Source: CAYRWR01 sp964537555 (GTDB lineage: Bacteria > Spirochaetota > Brevinematia > Brevinematales > CAYRWR01). From it: 64,000 nt of DNA. The stretch is from assembly GCA_964537555.1 (NCBI GenBank), contig CAZIAD010000014.1, positions 1 to 64,000 on the forward strand, given 5' to 3'. The notes beneath the pieces were generated by a model that saw nothing but the letters and a program-made list of their open reading frames with translations, had not been told where the DNA came from and made no database searches. Shown in pieces: positions 7,247-16,297 of this stretch (positions are counted from its first letter, which is position 1; each line of letters starts with the position of its first letter). The position numbers were made by a program, and so were the translations under genes.

Positions 7247-9598
7247 ATGATCGTAACCGTAAACTGGCTCAAAGAATATGTGAAATGCAAGCTGCCCGTT
7301 AAGGACATTGCGAGCGGACTGACCATGATGGGCCTGGAAGTAGAAGAAATAGTACCAGTGGGTATTCAAAAAGAGAATGCCGACCTCATCCTGCTGTCCA
7401 AAGTAGTGTCGGTAGACCCTCATCCCAATGCGGACCGGCTCAAAGTAGTAAAGATCAAAAATAAAAAAGACCACTTTAAACTGGTGACCAACAGCACCCA
7501 TATCACTAAAGGGGACTATGTGGTCCACGCCCAGCCTGGTGCCAGACTGGCCAATGGGGTAGAGATCAGTGCTGCCAAACTGAAAGGGGTAGAGTCACAG
7601 GGTATGCTCCTGCCCCGGGAATTCCTGGGACTGGAAGAAAAGAGTGATGATATCTGGATACTGGGACACGATGATAAGATAGCTGAGCAGGAATTTGCGG
7701 TATGGACCAGGGCAGACCATGTGTTCCACATAGAGCTCACCTCCAACCGTTCGGACTGCCTCTCCGTGATAGGAGTAGCCCGGGAGCTGGCTGCTATGCT
7801 GGGAGAGGAAGTGGATATACCCCGGGTGGACCTGAAAAACGACCTGGACGAGATCCCCAACATCAAGATAGAGGCCCGTAATCTGTGCCCCCGCTACTCA
7901 GCACGTATCATGAGGGAGATAAAGATACAACCCTCCGCCCCGGAGATACGGCGTAAGCTCAGCCTGTGCGGTATCAGGCCTATCAATAATGTAGTCGACG
8001 CTACCAATTATGTGCTCCTGGAGTACGGACATCCTACTCACGCCTTTGACCTGAATCGCCTGGCTGGAGAGGAGATCAATGTCCGGGCAGCCACTAAAAA
8101 AGAAAAGTTTGTGACCCTGGATGGACAGAAACATGAGCTCACTGAAAAAGACCTGGTCATAGCAGACGGGGAAAAAGCCGTGGCCCTGGCCGGTATCATG
8201 GGGGGGCAGAACTCCGAGATCCTGGATAATACGCAGAATATACTGCTGGAATCCGCTTTTTTTGACACCATAGCCATCCGGTCTACCTCTAAACGCCTGG
8301 GTATAAAGACAGAAAGCTCCTACCGCTTTGAACGCACCGCCGATTGGGGTATCACTCCCATGGCTCTGGCCCGGGTCGCAGAGATCATCCTGCAGTCCAC
8401 GCCTGCAAAAGTGTCAGCCCTCAATGACCAGTATGTCAATATGATAAAAGATACAGTGATCACCCTGAAGACCAGCTTTGTCAATCAGAAACTGGGTATC
8501 GAGCTCACCACCAAAGAGATCGAAGATATGCTGAGCAGCCTCCAGTTTATTATCTCGGTAAAACGGGATGACAATCTGGAAGTAAAAGTGCCCACCTTCC
8601 GTTCCGATATCTACCGGCCTATCGACCTGGTAGAAGAAGTAGCCCGGGTCTATGGCTATAACGAGATCCCTGAAAACCGCTTCATGCCCCCGGTAGACCT
8701 GGAGGGCCTGTCCCAGAAGGTCAATGTAAAGGAACGTATTAAAGAAGTGCTGTACGGCCTGGGCTTTAGCGATTCCTATAACTATCCTTTTACCCATGTA
8801 GCCGAACTGGAAGCCATGAACATCAATGAGAAGACGGTGATACCAGTCGCCAATCCCCTTACCAATGAGTCTACCCACCTCCGTAATTACCTCTTTCCCG
8901 GTATGATCAAGACAGCCGTATATAACTACAACCATGCCCCCTTCACTAACCTCCAGATGTTTGAGATAGGCCATGTCTTCCAGCAGGAAGCCGGAGACTA
9001 TTTTGACATGCCTAAGCTGGGTATCATGCTGAGCGGAAAAGACTGTACTTATGCCGACATGCTGGGTGTGATAGAACGGCTCATAGAGAGAATAGTACAG
9101 GCCCCTGTCAAATACAGCTCCCGAAAACGGGACTTTTTTCATCCTGTCAATGCCGTTAATATCTCAGTCAACGGGAATGACCTGGGCTTTGCCGGCGAGA
9201 TACATCCTGACATCACCCATAAGATCGATAGCCGTTACCCCTTATTCTGTGCTGAGCTCCACATCCCGCCCTTACAGAACTTATACGATCAGCCCCTCAT
9301 ACTCAAAGACATCAGCCGTTTCCCTGCCACCAGCCGGGACTTGTCCCTCATCGTGCCTGTAAAAGTGCTGGCTAAAGATATCGAAAACACTCTGGCCTCC
9401 TTCCATGAATGGATCACGGAAGTACGCTTTATAGACCTGTATAAGGGTGCCAATATGGACGCTGATAAGAAGAGCCTCACTTACTCCATCAGTCTCCAGG
9501 ATGCGGCCCGGACCCTGACCGACACCGAAGTGAACGGCCTCATGGAGTCTCTGCTCGAAAAACTGAAAAAGGACTACAAAGCAGAACTGCGGGCCTGA
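7247..9598 (+). CDS. pheT: Phenylalanine--tRNA ligase beta subunit
   Basis: This is a 783-residue protein with a full-length bacterial architecture: an EMAP/tRNA-binding domain (~40-150, VDPHPNADRLKVVKI), the B3/B4 editing domain (~205-385) that hydrolyses mischarged Tyr-tRNA-Phe, the B5 domain, the inactive synthetase-like core, and a C-terminal ferredoxin-fold anticodon-binding domain (FPATSRDLSLIVP onwards). The TAGGAG site starts in the pheS stop. It pairs with pheS to make the heterotetramer. No terminator hairpin is evident after its TGA, but a new promoter starts at 9697. Confidence 0.97.
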   Translation: MIVTVNWLKEYVKCKLPVKDIASGLTMMGLEVEEIVPVGIQKENADLILLSKVVSVDPHPNADRLKVVKIKNKKDHFKLVTNSTHITKGDYVVHAQPGARLANGVEISAAKLKGVESQGMLLPREFLGLEEKSDDIWILGHDDKIAEQEFAVWTRADHVFHIELTSNRSDCLSVIGVARELAAMLGEEVDIPRVDLKNDLDEIPNIKIEARNLCPRYSARIMREIKIQPSAPEIRRKLSLCGIRPINNVVDATNYVLLEYGHPTHAFDLNRLAGEEINVRAATKKEKFVTLDGQKHELTEKDLVIADGEKAVALAGIMGGQNSEILDNTQNILLESAFFDTIAIRSTSKRLGIKTESSYRFERTADWGITPMALARVAEIILQSTPAKVSALNDQYVNMIKDTVITLKTSFVNQKLGIELTTKEIEDMLSSLQFIISVKRDDNLEVKVPTFRSDIYRPIDLVEEVARVYGYNEIPENRFMPPVDLEGLSQKVNVKERIKEVLYGLGFSDSYNYPFTHVAELEAMNINEKTVIPVANPLTNESTHLRNYLFPGMIKTAVYNYNHAPFTNLQMFEIGHVFQQEAGDYFDMPKLGIMLSGKDCTYADMLGVIERLIERIVQAPVKYSSRKRDFFHPVNAVNISVNGNDLGFAGEIHPDITHKIDSRYPLFCAELHIPPLQNLYDQPLILKDISRFPATSRDLSLIVPVKVLAKDIENTLASFHEWITEVRFIDLYKGANMDADKKSLTYSISLQDAARTLTDTEVNGLMESLLEKLKKDYKAELRA

Positions 9599-9696
9599 GC
9601 CCAAAGATATTTCTTATACATTTTTCTTCCTCTGTTTAATTTATTGTGCGAAACTCCCTTAATTTCCCATTATTTCATGAATTAGCTACTCTTTCT

Positions 9697-9725
9697 TTGA
9701 CAATTAGAGCCTCTTTCTATAAAAT
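9697..9725 (+). promoter_or_regulatory. Sigma-70 promoter for the rpmF-plsX-fab operon
   Basis: TTGACA at 9697-9702, a 17 bp spacer and TAAAAT at 9720-9725. The rpmF ribosome site TAAGGAGA begins about 20 bases after it. It is the likely main start for rpmF through rnc. Confidence 0.8.
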
Positions 9726-9759
9726 AAGAGACTTGAAATTATCGCATAAGGAGATTACT

Positions 9760-9954
9760 ATGCCAGTACCAAAACATAAAACGGCCAAACTAAAAAGCAG
9801 AATGAGAAGAGCCAATGGCTATTATACCATGAAGGCCCCTTTATTGTCCGTTTGTCCTAACTGTGAGGAAAAAAAGCTGCCTCACCGTGTATGCCCCAGT
9901 TGTGGATATTACAAAGGTAAACAGATCATCACTAAACTTGTATCTGACTCCTAA
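9760..9954 (+). CDS. rpmF: 50S ribosomal protein L32
   Basis: This is a 64-residue basic protein starting MPVPKHKTAKLKSRMRRA, the typical L32 N-terminus. It carries a complete four-Cys zinc ribbon (CPNC and CPSC). ATG 9760 follows TAAGGAGA; the longer in-frame start at 9646 would add 38 atypical residues and lies upstream of the promoter. L32 is part of the large ribosomal subunit. The rpmF-plsX-fab order is a widespread arrangement that links ribosome and lipid synthesis. Confidence 0.97.
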   Translation: MPVPKHKTAKLKSRMRRANGYYTMKAPLLSVCPNCEEKKLPHRVCPSCGYYKGKQIITKLVSDS

Positions 9955-9965
9955 GGAGTCTTTGT

Positions 9966-10994
9966 ATGATCAGGATAGGTGTAGACCTAATCAGTGGTGA
10001 ATCAGACATCAGGCAGCTTATAAAGGGCTGTATTGATGCTGTGGATACAGACCCGGAAATAGAGGTGGTGGCCATAGGCCGCAGAGACCTGTATGAGCCG
10101 CTTCTGTTTCATAAAGGCGCATTTTTCTGGGATAAACCGACCCGGGTAGACCGGATCTCTATCCTGGATGCTTCTGAAGTCATCACTATGGACGATAATC
10201 CTATCCGTGCCATTAAGACCAAAAAAAATTCCAGTATCGTAAAAGGATTGGAAGCTCATAAGAGAGGAGAGATCGATGCCTTCTTTTCTCCCGGGAATAC
10301 GGGAGCTATTGTGGTAGCATCTTCCCTCATCATGGGCAGGACCAAGGGAATAAAGAAACCGGCACTGGGTGCCTATATGCCCAACAATAACGGAAAGGTA
10401 AACCTTCTTCTGGATGTGGGTGCCAGCGCTGAGTGTGATGTAAATGACCTGATAAAATTCGCCATAATGGGGCGGATCTATTTCCGGGAGATGATGGGAG
10501 TAGCCAGCCCCCGGGTAGCGCTGCTTAATATCGGCAGTGAAGCCCACAAAGGGACAGCCGTCGTACAGAAGGCCTACCAGAAGCTCTCTAAAATGGATGT
10601 TAATTTTATCGGAAATGTGGAAGGCAAGGATGTATTCAGCACAGAAGTAGATGTGATCGTAGCCGATGGAGCCACTGGTAACACTACACTGAAAGTCGCT
10701 GAAGGGGTGGCCAGGACCACTACCAGGCTATTAAAAAAAGCTATATTGGAAGATCCCATGGCAAAACTGGCAGTACCTCTGTTCCAGAGTGCCCTGAAAA
10801 AGCTCAAGGAATATATCGATCCTGAGAGTGCGGGGGGAGTGCCATTGTTAGGTGTAAACGGGAATGTCTTTATCGGACATGGAAACTCAGGCCGCAAGGC
10901 GATAAAGAACGGGATACTGGCTGCAGCCAATGCGGTACGTCATGATATCCTGGGAAATATCCACCGGCGCCTGGAAGAATTACACATGCTGTAA
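9966..10994 (+). CDS. plsX: Phosphate acyltransferase PlsX
   Basis: This is a 342-residue protein, the usual PlsX length. Family blocks seen are FFSPGNTGAIVVASSLIMGR, LLLDVGASAECD, ALLNIGSEAHKGT and IVADGATGNTTLKVAEG. PlsX turns acyl-ACP and phosphate into acyl-phosphate, the donor for PlsY in phospholipid synthesis; it is a peripheral membrane enzyme. It begins 12 bases after rpmF with the site AAGGAG and is followed by fabH. The N-terminus reads MIRIGVDLISGES where most family members have a VDxMGGD motif, so that stretch is slightly divergent. Confidence 0.93.
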   Translation: MIRIGVDLISGESDIRQLIKGCIDAVDTDPEIEVVAIGRRDLYEPLLFHKGAFFWDKPTRVDRISILDASEVITMDDNPIRAIKTKKNSSIVKGLEAHKRGEIDAFFSPGNTGAIVVASSLIMGRTKGIKKPALGAYMPNNNGKVNLLLDVGASAECDVNDLIKFAIMGRIYFREMMGVASPRVALLNIGSEAHKGTAVVQKAYQKLSKMDVNFIGNVEGKDVFSTEVDVIVADGATGNTTLKVAEGVARTTTRLLKKAILEDPMAKLAVPLFQSALKKLKEYIDPESAGGVPLLGVNGNVFIGHGNSGRKAIKNGILAAANAVRHDILGNIHRRLEELHML

Positions 10995-11018
10995 ACAGCA
11001 TCAAAATCGGAGGATTGT

Positions 11019-12002
11019 GTGAAAGTTAAAATCACTGGTGTGGGAAAATACGTACCTGAAAAAGTGCTGACCAATCAGGATCTGGAAAAGATGGTAGATA
11101 CCAACGATGAGTGGATCTCTACCCGTACCGGAATCAAAGAAAGACATATTGCCGCTGCTGATGAGACTACATCCAGCATGGGAGCCGAAGCAGCGAAACG
11201 GGCCATAGCAGACGCCGGGATCAAACAGGAAGACCTGGATATGATCATCGTGGCTACCCTATCTCCTGATATGCTGTTTCCGGCTACAGCCTGTCTCATA
11301 CAGGATAAACTGGGCCTCACCAATGTGGGTACCGTAGATGTAGAAGCAGCCTGTTCCGGCTTCATCTATGCCCTGTCCCAGGCTTATGCCTATGTTAAAT
11401 CAGGATTATACAAAAATGTACTGGTAGTAGCGGCTGAGACCATGTCCCGATTTGTAGACTGGACTGACCGGGGCACCTGTGTACTATTCGGAGATGGAGC
11501 AGGATCAGTGGTAGTGTCAGCTGTGGACGACAGTGATGAGTCTGAGATACTGGACTTTATTCTGGGTGGAGACGGACAGTATGGAGACCTTTTATCCCTG
11601 CCCGGTGGAGGGTCATTGCACCCCGCCTCTGAAGAGTCTGTCAAAAACCGCCTGCACTTCCTTAAGATGAGCGGAAATGTGGTATTCAAAATGGCTGTGA
11701 GAAATATGGCAGATATGGCCAAAGAGCTCATGGAAAAATATAATGTAAGTAAAGAAGATGTGACTCTGGTCATCCCTCATCAGGCCAATTACCGTATCAC
11801 TGAAGCGGTACAAAAACGCCTCGAACTCAATGACGACCAGGTCTATTCCAATATTCACAAATACGGAAACACCAGCGGAGCCACCATCCCCATTGCACTC
11901 AGAGAAGCAGTGGATGAAGGCAGGATCAAGCGGGGACAGTACATGATATTTGTAGCTTTTGGTGGAGGATTTACCTGGGCTGCCAGTATATTAAAGTGGT
12001 AA
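11019..12002 (+). CDS. fabH: 3-oxoacyl-ACP synthase III (FabH)
   Basis: This is a 327-residue protein starting at GTG 11019, with the CGGAGG site just upstream. The Cys-His-Asn triad is complete: Cys112 in VEAACSGFIY, His254 in VIPHQANYRI and Asn284 in YGNTSGATI. FabH condenses acetyl-CoA or branched acyl-CoA with malonyl-ACP to start fatty-acid synthesis. It lies between plsX and fabG. Primer specificity cannot be read from the sequence. Confidence 0.96.
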   Translation: MKVKITGVGKYVPEKVLTNQDLEKMVDTNDEWISTRTGIKERHIAAADETTSSMGAEAAKRAIADAGIKQEDLDMIIVATLSPDMLFPATACLIQDKLGLTNVGTVDVEAACSGFIYALSQAYAYVKSGLYKNVLVVAAETMSRFVDWTDRGTCVLFGDGAGSVVVSAVDDSDESEILDFILGGDGQYGDLLSLPGGGSLHPASEESVKNRLHFLKMSGNVVFKMAVRNMADMAKELMEKYNVSKEDVTLVIPHQANYRITEAVQKRLELNDDQVYSNIHKYGNTSGATIPIALREAVDEGRIKRGQYMIFVAFGGGFTWAASILKW

Positions 12003-12036
12003 TATTTTATTATTTTTATTAAAAAAGGAGTAACCA

Positions 12037-12786
12037 ATGGGAAAATTAAACGGAAAGAATGCGATCGTTACCGGATCAGCCCGCGGAATTGGTAAATCCA
12101 TTGCGGTTAAATTAGCATCTGAAGGTGCCAATGTAGTGATTGTAGATGTCAATCTGGAAGCCGCTCAGGAAACAGCCAAAGAGATCGAAAAGATGGGTGT
12201 TAAGAGCATGGCTTTTAAGACCAATGTGGTAGAATATTCTGAAGTAGAAGAAATGGTAAATAAGACCAAGTCTGAGTGGGGATCTGTAGATATCCTGGTA
12301 AATAATGCCGGTATCACTAAAGATAACCTGATCTTAAGGATGACTCCTGAAGACTTTTCTCTGGTCACAGATATAAACCTCAAAGGGGTATTTAACGGTA
12401 TAAAGGCAGTGTATTCCATCATGATGAAGCAGCGCAGTGGAAAGATCGTAAATATCGCTTCTGTGATCGGACTGATGGGTAATGCCGGACAGGCTAACTA
12501 TTCCGCCTCTAAGGGTGGGGTCATAGCACTGACCAAGACCGCCGCTAAAGAGCTGGCTGCCCGTGGCGTGAATGTCAATGGAGTAGCTCCTGGTTATATC
12601 CAGACTCCTATGACGGATAAGCTCCCCGATGAAGTAAAGAATGCTATTATTGCCCAGGTACCCATGAAAAAAATGGGTCAGCCTGAAGATGTAGCCAATG
12701 TGGTTGCCTTTTTATCTTCCTCTGATTCAGACTATATAAACGGGCAGACTATCACCGTATCCGGTGGTATGGTAATGTCATCCTAA
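12037..12786 (+). CDS. fabG: 3-oxoacyl-ACP reductase FabG
   Basis: This is a 249-residue short-chain dehydrogenase. The NADPH-binding TGSARGIGKSIA, the NNAGITKDNL motif, the active-site Ser in NIASVIGLMGNAGQ and the YSASKGG Tyr/Lys pair are present, and VAPGYIQTPMT and the C-terminal NGQTITVSGGM are typical of FabG rather than of a generic SDR. It reduces 3-oxoacyl-ACP in fatty-acid elongation. The ribosome site is AAAAAAGGAG. Position between fabH and fabF supports the assignment. Confidence 0.94.
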   Translation: MGKLNGKNAIVTGSARGIGKSIAVKLASEGANVVIVDVNLEAAQETAKEIEKMGVKSMAFKTNVVEYSEVEEMVNKTKSEWGSVDILVNNAGITKDNLILRMTPEDFSLVTDINLKGVFNGIKAVYSIMMKQRSGKIVNIASVIGLMGNAGQANYSASKGGVIALTKTAAKELAARGVNVNGVAPGYIQTPMTDKLPDEVKNAIIAQVPMKKMGQPEDVANVVAFLSSSDSDYINGQTITVSGGMVMSS

Positions 12787-12814
12787 GACTGTTAATATAG
12801 AAGAGGAGAATATT

Positions 12815-14074
12815 ATGGAAAATAAAAGAGTCGTAATCACCGGAATGGGGACAGTCAATGCCCTCGGTATCACGGTGGACCAGTACTGGGATAACCTCAA
12901 AGCAGGAAAATCCGGTATCAGTAAGGTGACAAATGTCGACCTTATGGATTCTCCCTCATTGATCGGTGGAGAAGTAAAAGATGCTGACTTTAATGCTGAA
13001 GAACTGATAGATCGCAGATTATTCAGAAGATCTGACAGGTTTTCCCACTTCGCACTCTATGCTGCTGAGCAGGCCGTCAAAGATGCAGGCCTGGAAAACG
13101 GGGGACATGACCCTGAAAGAGCGGGAGTCATCGTGGGATCCGGGATCGGAGGAATGCAGACCTACTACGAAAACTGTGTCAAGATGGGTATGGCCGAAGA
13201 AGGGGGACATAAAAAGATCTCTCCTCTGTTTATCCCCATGCTGATCGTGGATATTGCTTCCGGGCTGATCTCTATACAGTATAACTTCCAGGGGCCTAAC
13301 TATGCTGTATCTTCTGCCTGTGCTACCGCTTCCCATGCCTTTGCCGCTTCTTTTAACCACATCCAGGCTGACGATGCCGACATTATGATCTGTGGCGGAT
13401 CTGAAGCAGCCATGCACCGCATCGGTTATGCCGGATTTACCCAGGCCAAAGCTGTATCTACCCGTAACGATGAGCCTACCCGGGCCAGCCGCCCCTTTGA
13501 TATCGACCGTGACGGATTTGTCATGGCTGAAGGTGCCGGTGTCATGGTACTGGAAGAGCTGGAGCATGCTAAAAAACGCGGAGCCAAGATTTACGCGGAA
13601 ATAGTGTCCTATGGAGTCAGTGCGGATGCACATCACATTACTGCCCCCCGTCCTGACGGATCAGGTGCAGCCCTGGCTATTAAAAATGCTCTGCGTAAAG
13701 CCAATCTGAAACCGGAACAGATACAGCTGGTTAATACCCACGGGACTTCTACCAGTCTGGGAGATATAGCTGAGACTCAGGCTCTGAAGCAGGTCTTTGG
13801 AGACCATGCCTACAAGCTGAAGGTCAACTCTACCAAGTCCATGACCGGACATACCCTGGGTGCTGCCGGTGGTATTGAAGCCATTGCGGTAGTGAAAATG
13901 CTGCAGGACGGCATCGTTCACCCCACTATCAATCTGGAAAATCCTGATCCCCAGTGTGACCTGGATTATGTACCTAACAAAGCTATTGAATTCCAGGCAG
14001 AATACGCGATCAGCAACTCTTTCGGATTTGGCGGGCATGATGTTACGATTGTTCTTAAGAAATACAACCAGTAA
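12815..14074 (+). CDS. fabF: 3-oxoacyl-ACP synthase II (FabF)
   Basis: This is a 419-residue beta-ketoacyl synthase. The Cys-His-His triad is visible: Cys in VSSACATASHAF, His in VNTHGTSTSLGD and His in MTGHTLGAAGG. The start is MENKRVVITGMGTVNALG after AGAGGAG. FabF elongates acyl-ACPs. The operon moves directly from fabG to fabF; no acyl carrier protein gene fits in the 28-base gap. rnc overlaps the 3' end. Confidence 0.96.
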   Translation: MENKRVVITGMGTVNALGITVDQYWDNLKAGKSGISKVTNVDLMDSPSLIGGEVKDADFNAEELIDRRLFRRSDRFSHFALYAAEQAVKDAGLENGGHDPERAGVIVGSGIGGMQTYYENCVKMGMAEEGGHKKISPLFIPMLIVDIASGLISIQYNFQGPNYAVSSACATASHAFAASFNHIQADDADIMICGGSEAAMHRIGYAGFTQAKAVSTRNDEPTRASRPFDIDRDGFVMAEGAGVMVLEELEHAKKRGAKIYAEIVSYGVSADAHHITAPRPDGSGAALAIKNALRKANLKPEQIQLVNTHGTSTSLGDIAETQALKQVFGDHAYKLKVNSTKSMTGHTLGAAGGIEAIAVVKMLQDGIVHPTINLENPDPQCDLDYVPNKAIEFQAEYAISNSFGFGGHDVTIVLKKYNQ

Positions 14075-14780
14075 TCACAGGCTGGATCCCGACAGAAAAA
14101 AAAGACTGAAGCAGCTGTGCAGATCATTAAAAATCAGAGTGAGATCCCTGGCCTTACTGGACAGGGCTCTCACTCATACTTCATATCTTAACCGTAAGGA
14201 CCAGGAGATCAAGAGTTATGAAAGACTGGAATTCCTGGGAGATTCGGTACTCAATGCCAGCGTATCCTATTCCCTTTTTAGTGAAAATCCGGGTTTTAAA
14301 GAAGGCAAGATGTCTGCCCTCAGATCCAGCCTGGTAGATGAAAAAACCCTGTCTGAGATATCCATCATGCTGAAACTGGATGAATATGTCAATCTGGGAA
14401 AAGGGGAAAGACTGCATGACCAGAGGGCCCGCAGAAAAGTAAGCGCGGATGTGGTAGAGTCTATTGTGGGGGTATTGTTCCTGGAACGGGGATTTAATTA
14501 TGCCCGTAAATTTGTACAAAGACTGATATTTCCACACATACAGAACAGACTGGCCCTGGGAATACGGGACTACAAGTCCAAGCTGCAACGGATCAGCCTG
14601 GACCGCTACAAATCCTACCCGGAGTATACCGTCATAAAAGAGATCGGGCCGGATCATAACAAAGTATTTGAGATCGAAGTAAAACTGGAAAATAAATATA
14701 AAGAGACTGGTTCTGCCCGAAGTAAAAAAGAAGCAGAGCAGCTTGCCGCTAAAAAAGCTCTCAAAGCAATATCCCGATAA
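14037..14780 (+). CDS. rnc: Ribonuclease III
   Basis: This is about 247 residues from ATG 14037, which overlaps fabF by 38 bases; ATG 14040 or TTG 14049 are possible too. The catalytic signature ERLEFLGDSVLN is intact. The second acidic patch (SADVVESIVGVLFLERG) and a C-terminal double-stranded RNA-binding domain (KSKLQRISL... to SKKEAEQLAAKKAL) are present. RNase III cleaves double-stranded RNA in rRNA maturation and mRNA decay. The fab-rnc linkage is common in bacteria, usually with acpP between. Confidence 0.94.
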   Translation: MMLRLFLRNTTSNHRLDPDRKKRLKQLCRSLKIRVRSLALLDRALTHTSYLNRKDQEIKSYERLEFLGDSVLNASVSYSLFSENPGFKEGKMSALRSSLVDEKTLSEISIMLKLDEYVNLGKGERLHDQRARRKVSADVVESIVGVLFLERGFNYARKFVQRLIFPHIQNRLALGIRDYKSKLQRISLDRYKSYPEYTVIKEIGPDHNKVFEIEVKLENKYKETGSARSKKEAEQLAAKKALKAISR

Positions 14781-14792
14781 TAGGAGAATCCA

Positions 14793-15665
14793 TTGCGTAG
14801 TATGACCGGATATGCCAGCCTGATTGAAAATACTGATAATTTTGATGTCTTTATGGAAATCAAAAGTGTAAACTCGCGCTATTACGAGTTTCGTCTTAAA
14901 TCCTCCAATTATTTTAATGAGATGGAGATAGAGTTTAAAAACGAGGTCATGAAGTACCTGGAACGGGGAAAGGTAGAGCTCTTTATTAAAGTAGTGGAAA
15001 AGACAGCAGATAATTTTTCTGTGGTAATCAATGAAGGCCTGATCAGTAAATATTCAGAAGCTCTGCAGCAGATCGCCCGGAGCAGCGGCATCAAGACAGA
15101 GATCGCCATGAATGACTTTACCCGGCTGGAGGGAGTACTGACGCTGGAAAGGCTGGATAAGAGTGAAGAGCTGGAAGAGCTGGCCCGCAGGATGCTGTCT
15201 GAACTCCTGAAAAAGCTGGTGAAAATGATGAATGAGGAAGGCGAGGTCACTGCCCGTGATATCTCGGGTGCCCTGGACAGGATACAGGCCAGCCTGGATA
15301 TCATCGAAAAACGCTACCCCATTACACTGGAAGAATATAAGAAGACACTGAAAGAACGGATAGATGAGCTGATAAATCAGAGCTATGATGAGAATCGTAT
15401 CCTCATGGAAGTAGAGATAATGGCATCCCGCTCTGCCATCAATGAGGAAGTGGTACGCCTCCAGAGTCACCTGGATCAGATGCAGAAGATCCTGCAGAAC
15501 AAGGTCAAGGGTGATGCCAAGAAAATGGACTTTATCTGCCAGGAGATGAACCGGGAGACTAATACCATTGGTTCCAAATCCAGTGATTATAACATTACCG
15601 AACAGACTATAGCCATCAAAGGGGATATAGAGAAGATCAGGGAACAGGTGAGGAATATAGTTTAG
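14793..15665 (+). CDS. YicC-family endoribonuclease
   Basis: This is a 290-residue protein. TTG 14793 is the start: TAGGAGA precedes it and the protein then begins MRSMTGYA, the family hallmark. It has the N-terminal YicC domain with EIKSVNSRYYEFRLK and the C-terminal DUF1732 part ending SRETNTIGSKS-like (MNRETNTIGSKSSDYNI). Members are stress-linked endoribonucleases that can promote decay of small RNAs. The downstream gmk starts on its stop codon, a conserved neighbour pair. Confidence 0.92.
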   Translation: MRSMTGYASLIENTDNFDVFMEIKSVNSRYYEFRLKSSNYFNEMEIEFKNEVMKYLERGKVELFIKVVEKTADNFSVVINEGLISKYSEALQQIARSSGIKTEIAMNDFTRLEGVLTLERLDKSEELEELARRMLSELLKKLVKMMNEEGEVTARDISGALDRIQASLDIIEKRYPITLEEYKKTLKERIDELINQSYDENRILMEVEIMASRSAINEEVVRLQSHLDQMQKILQNKVKGDAKKMDFICQEMNRETNTIGSKSSDYNITEQTIAIKGDIEKIREQVRNIV

Positions 15666-16243
15666 TGAAGGCAGAAAAGGGTAAGATCATCGTCATGAAC
15701 GGCCCCAGCGGGGTAGGTAAGACCAGTCTTTACAAAAGGCTCCTTCAGGATTTTGAAAAAGATATAGAACTGTCAGTCTCGGCTACTACCCGTAAGCCCC
15801 GGCCCGGGGAACAGAATGGAAAAGACTATTATTTTTTAACACCAGATCAGTTTTTGGAAAAGAGGGACGCCGGGGAATTTGTGGAATGGGCTCAGGTCTA
15901 TGGCAATTACTATGGCACTCTGAGATCTGAGATCACCCGCATCACCTCTCAGGGAGAACATATCCTTCTGGACATCGATATCCAGGGTGGAGAAAACGTG
16001 AAAAAGGCCTTTCCTCAGGCTATCCTTATTTTCATACTACCGCCTTCACTGGAAGAACTGATCCGCAGGTTAAGAGACAGGAATACCGAAGATGAGCAGT
16101 CTTTTCAAAAGAGAATAGATACTTCCACACGGGAGATCCGGTTTTTTGAGGAGCATAGGGCCCTCTATTCTTATTCCATAATAAACGATAAACTGGAACA
16201 GGCCTATCAGGACCTGAAAAAAATCGTACTCTCCCTCATATAA
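15665..16243 (+). CDS. gmk: Guanylate kinase
   Basis: This is a 192-residue protein. GTG 15665 shares one base with the yicC TAG stop, implying translational coupling. The P-loop is NGPSGVGKTSL. The GMP-binding block (SVSATTRKPRPGE, GKDYYFL, EFVEWAQVYGNYYGT) and the lid with RLRDRNTEDE follow. It phosphorylates GMP to GDP. The length is a little short of the ~205 typical, with loss only at the C-terminal end. Confidence 0.95.
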   Translation: MKAEKGKIIVMNGPSGVGKTSLYKRLLQDFEKDIELSVSATTRKPRPGEQNGKDYYFLTPDQFLEKRDAGEFVEWAQVYGNYYGTLRSEITRITSQGEHILLDIDIQGGENVKKAFPQAILIFILPPSLEELIRRLRDRNTEDEQSFQKRIDTSTREIRFFEEHRALYSYSIINDKLEQAYQDLKKIVLSLI

Positions 16244-16297
16244 AGCATTGCAAATATTCCGGACTGTATTACAATATAGTGTAGGCAGGTAGCAGCA

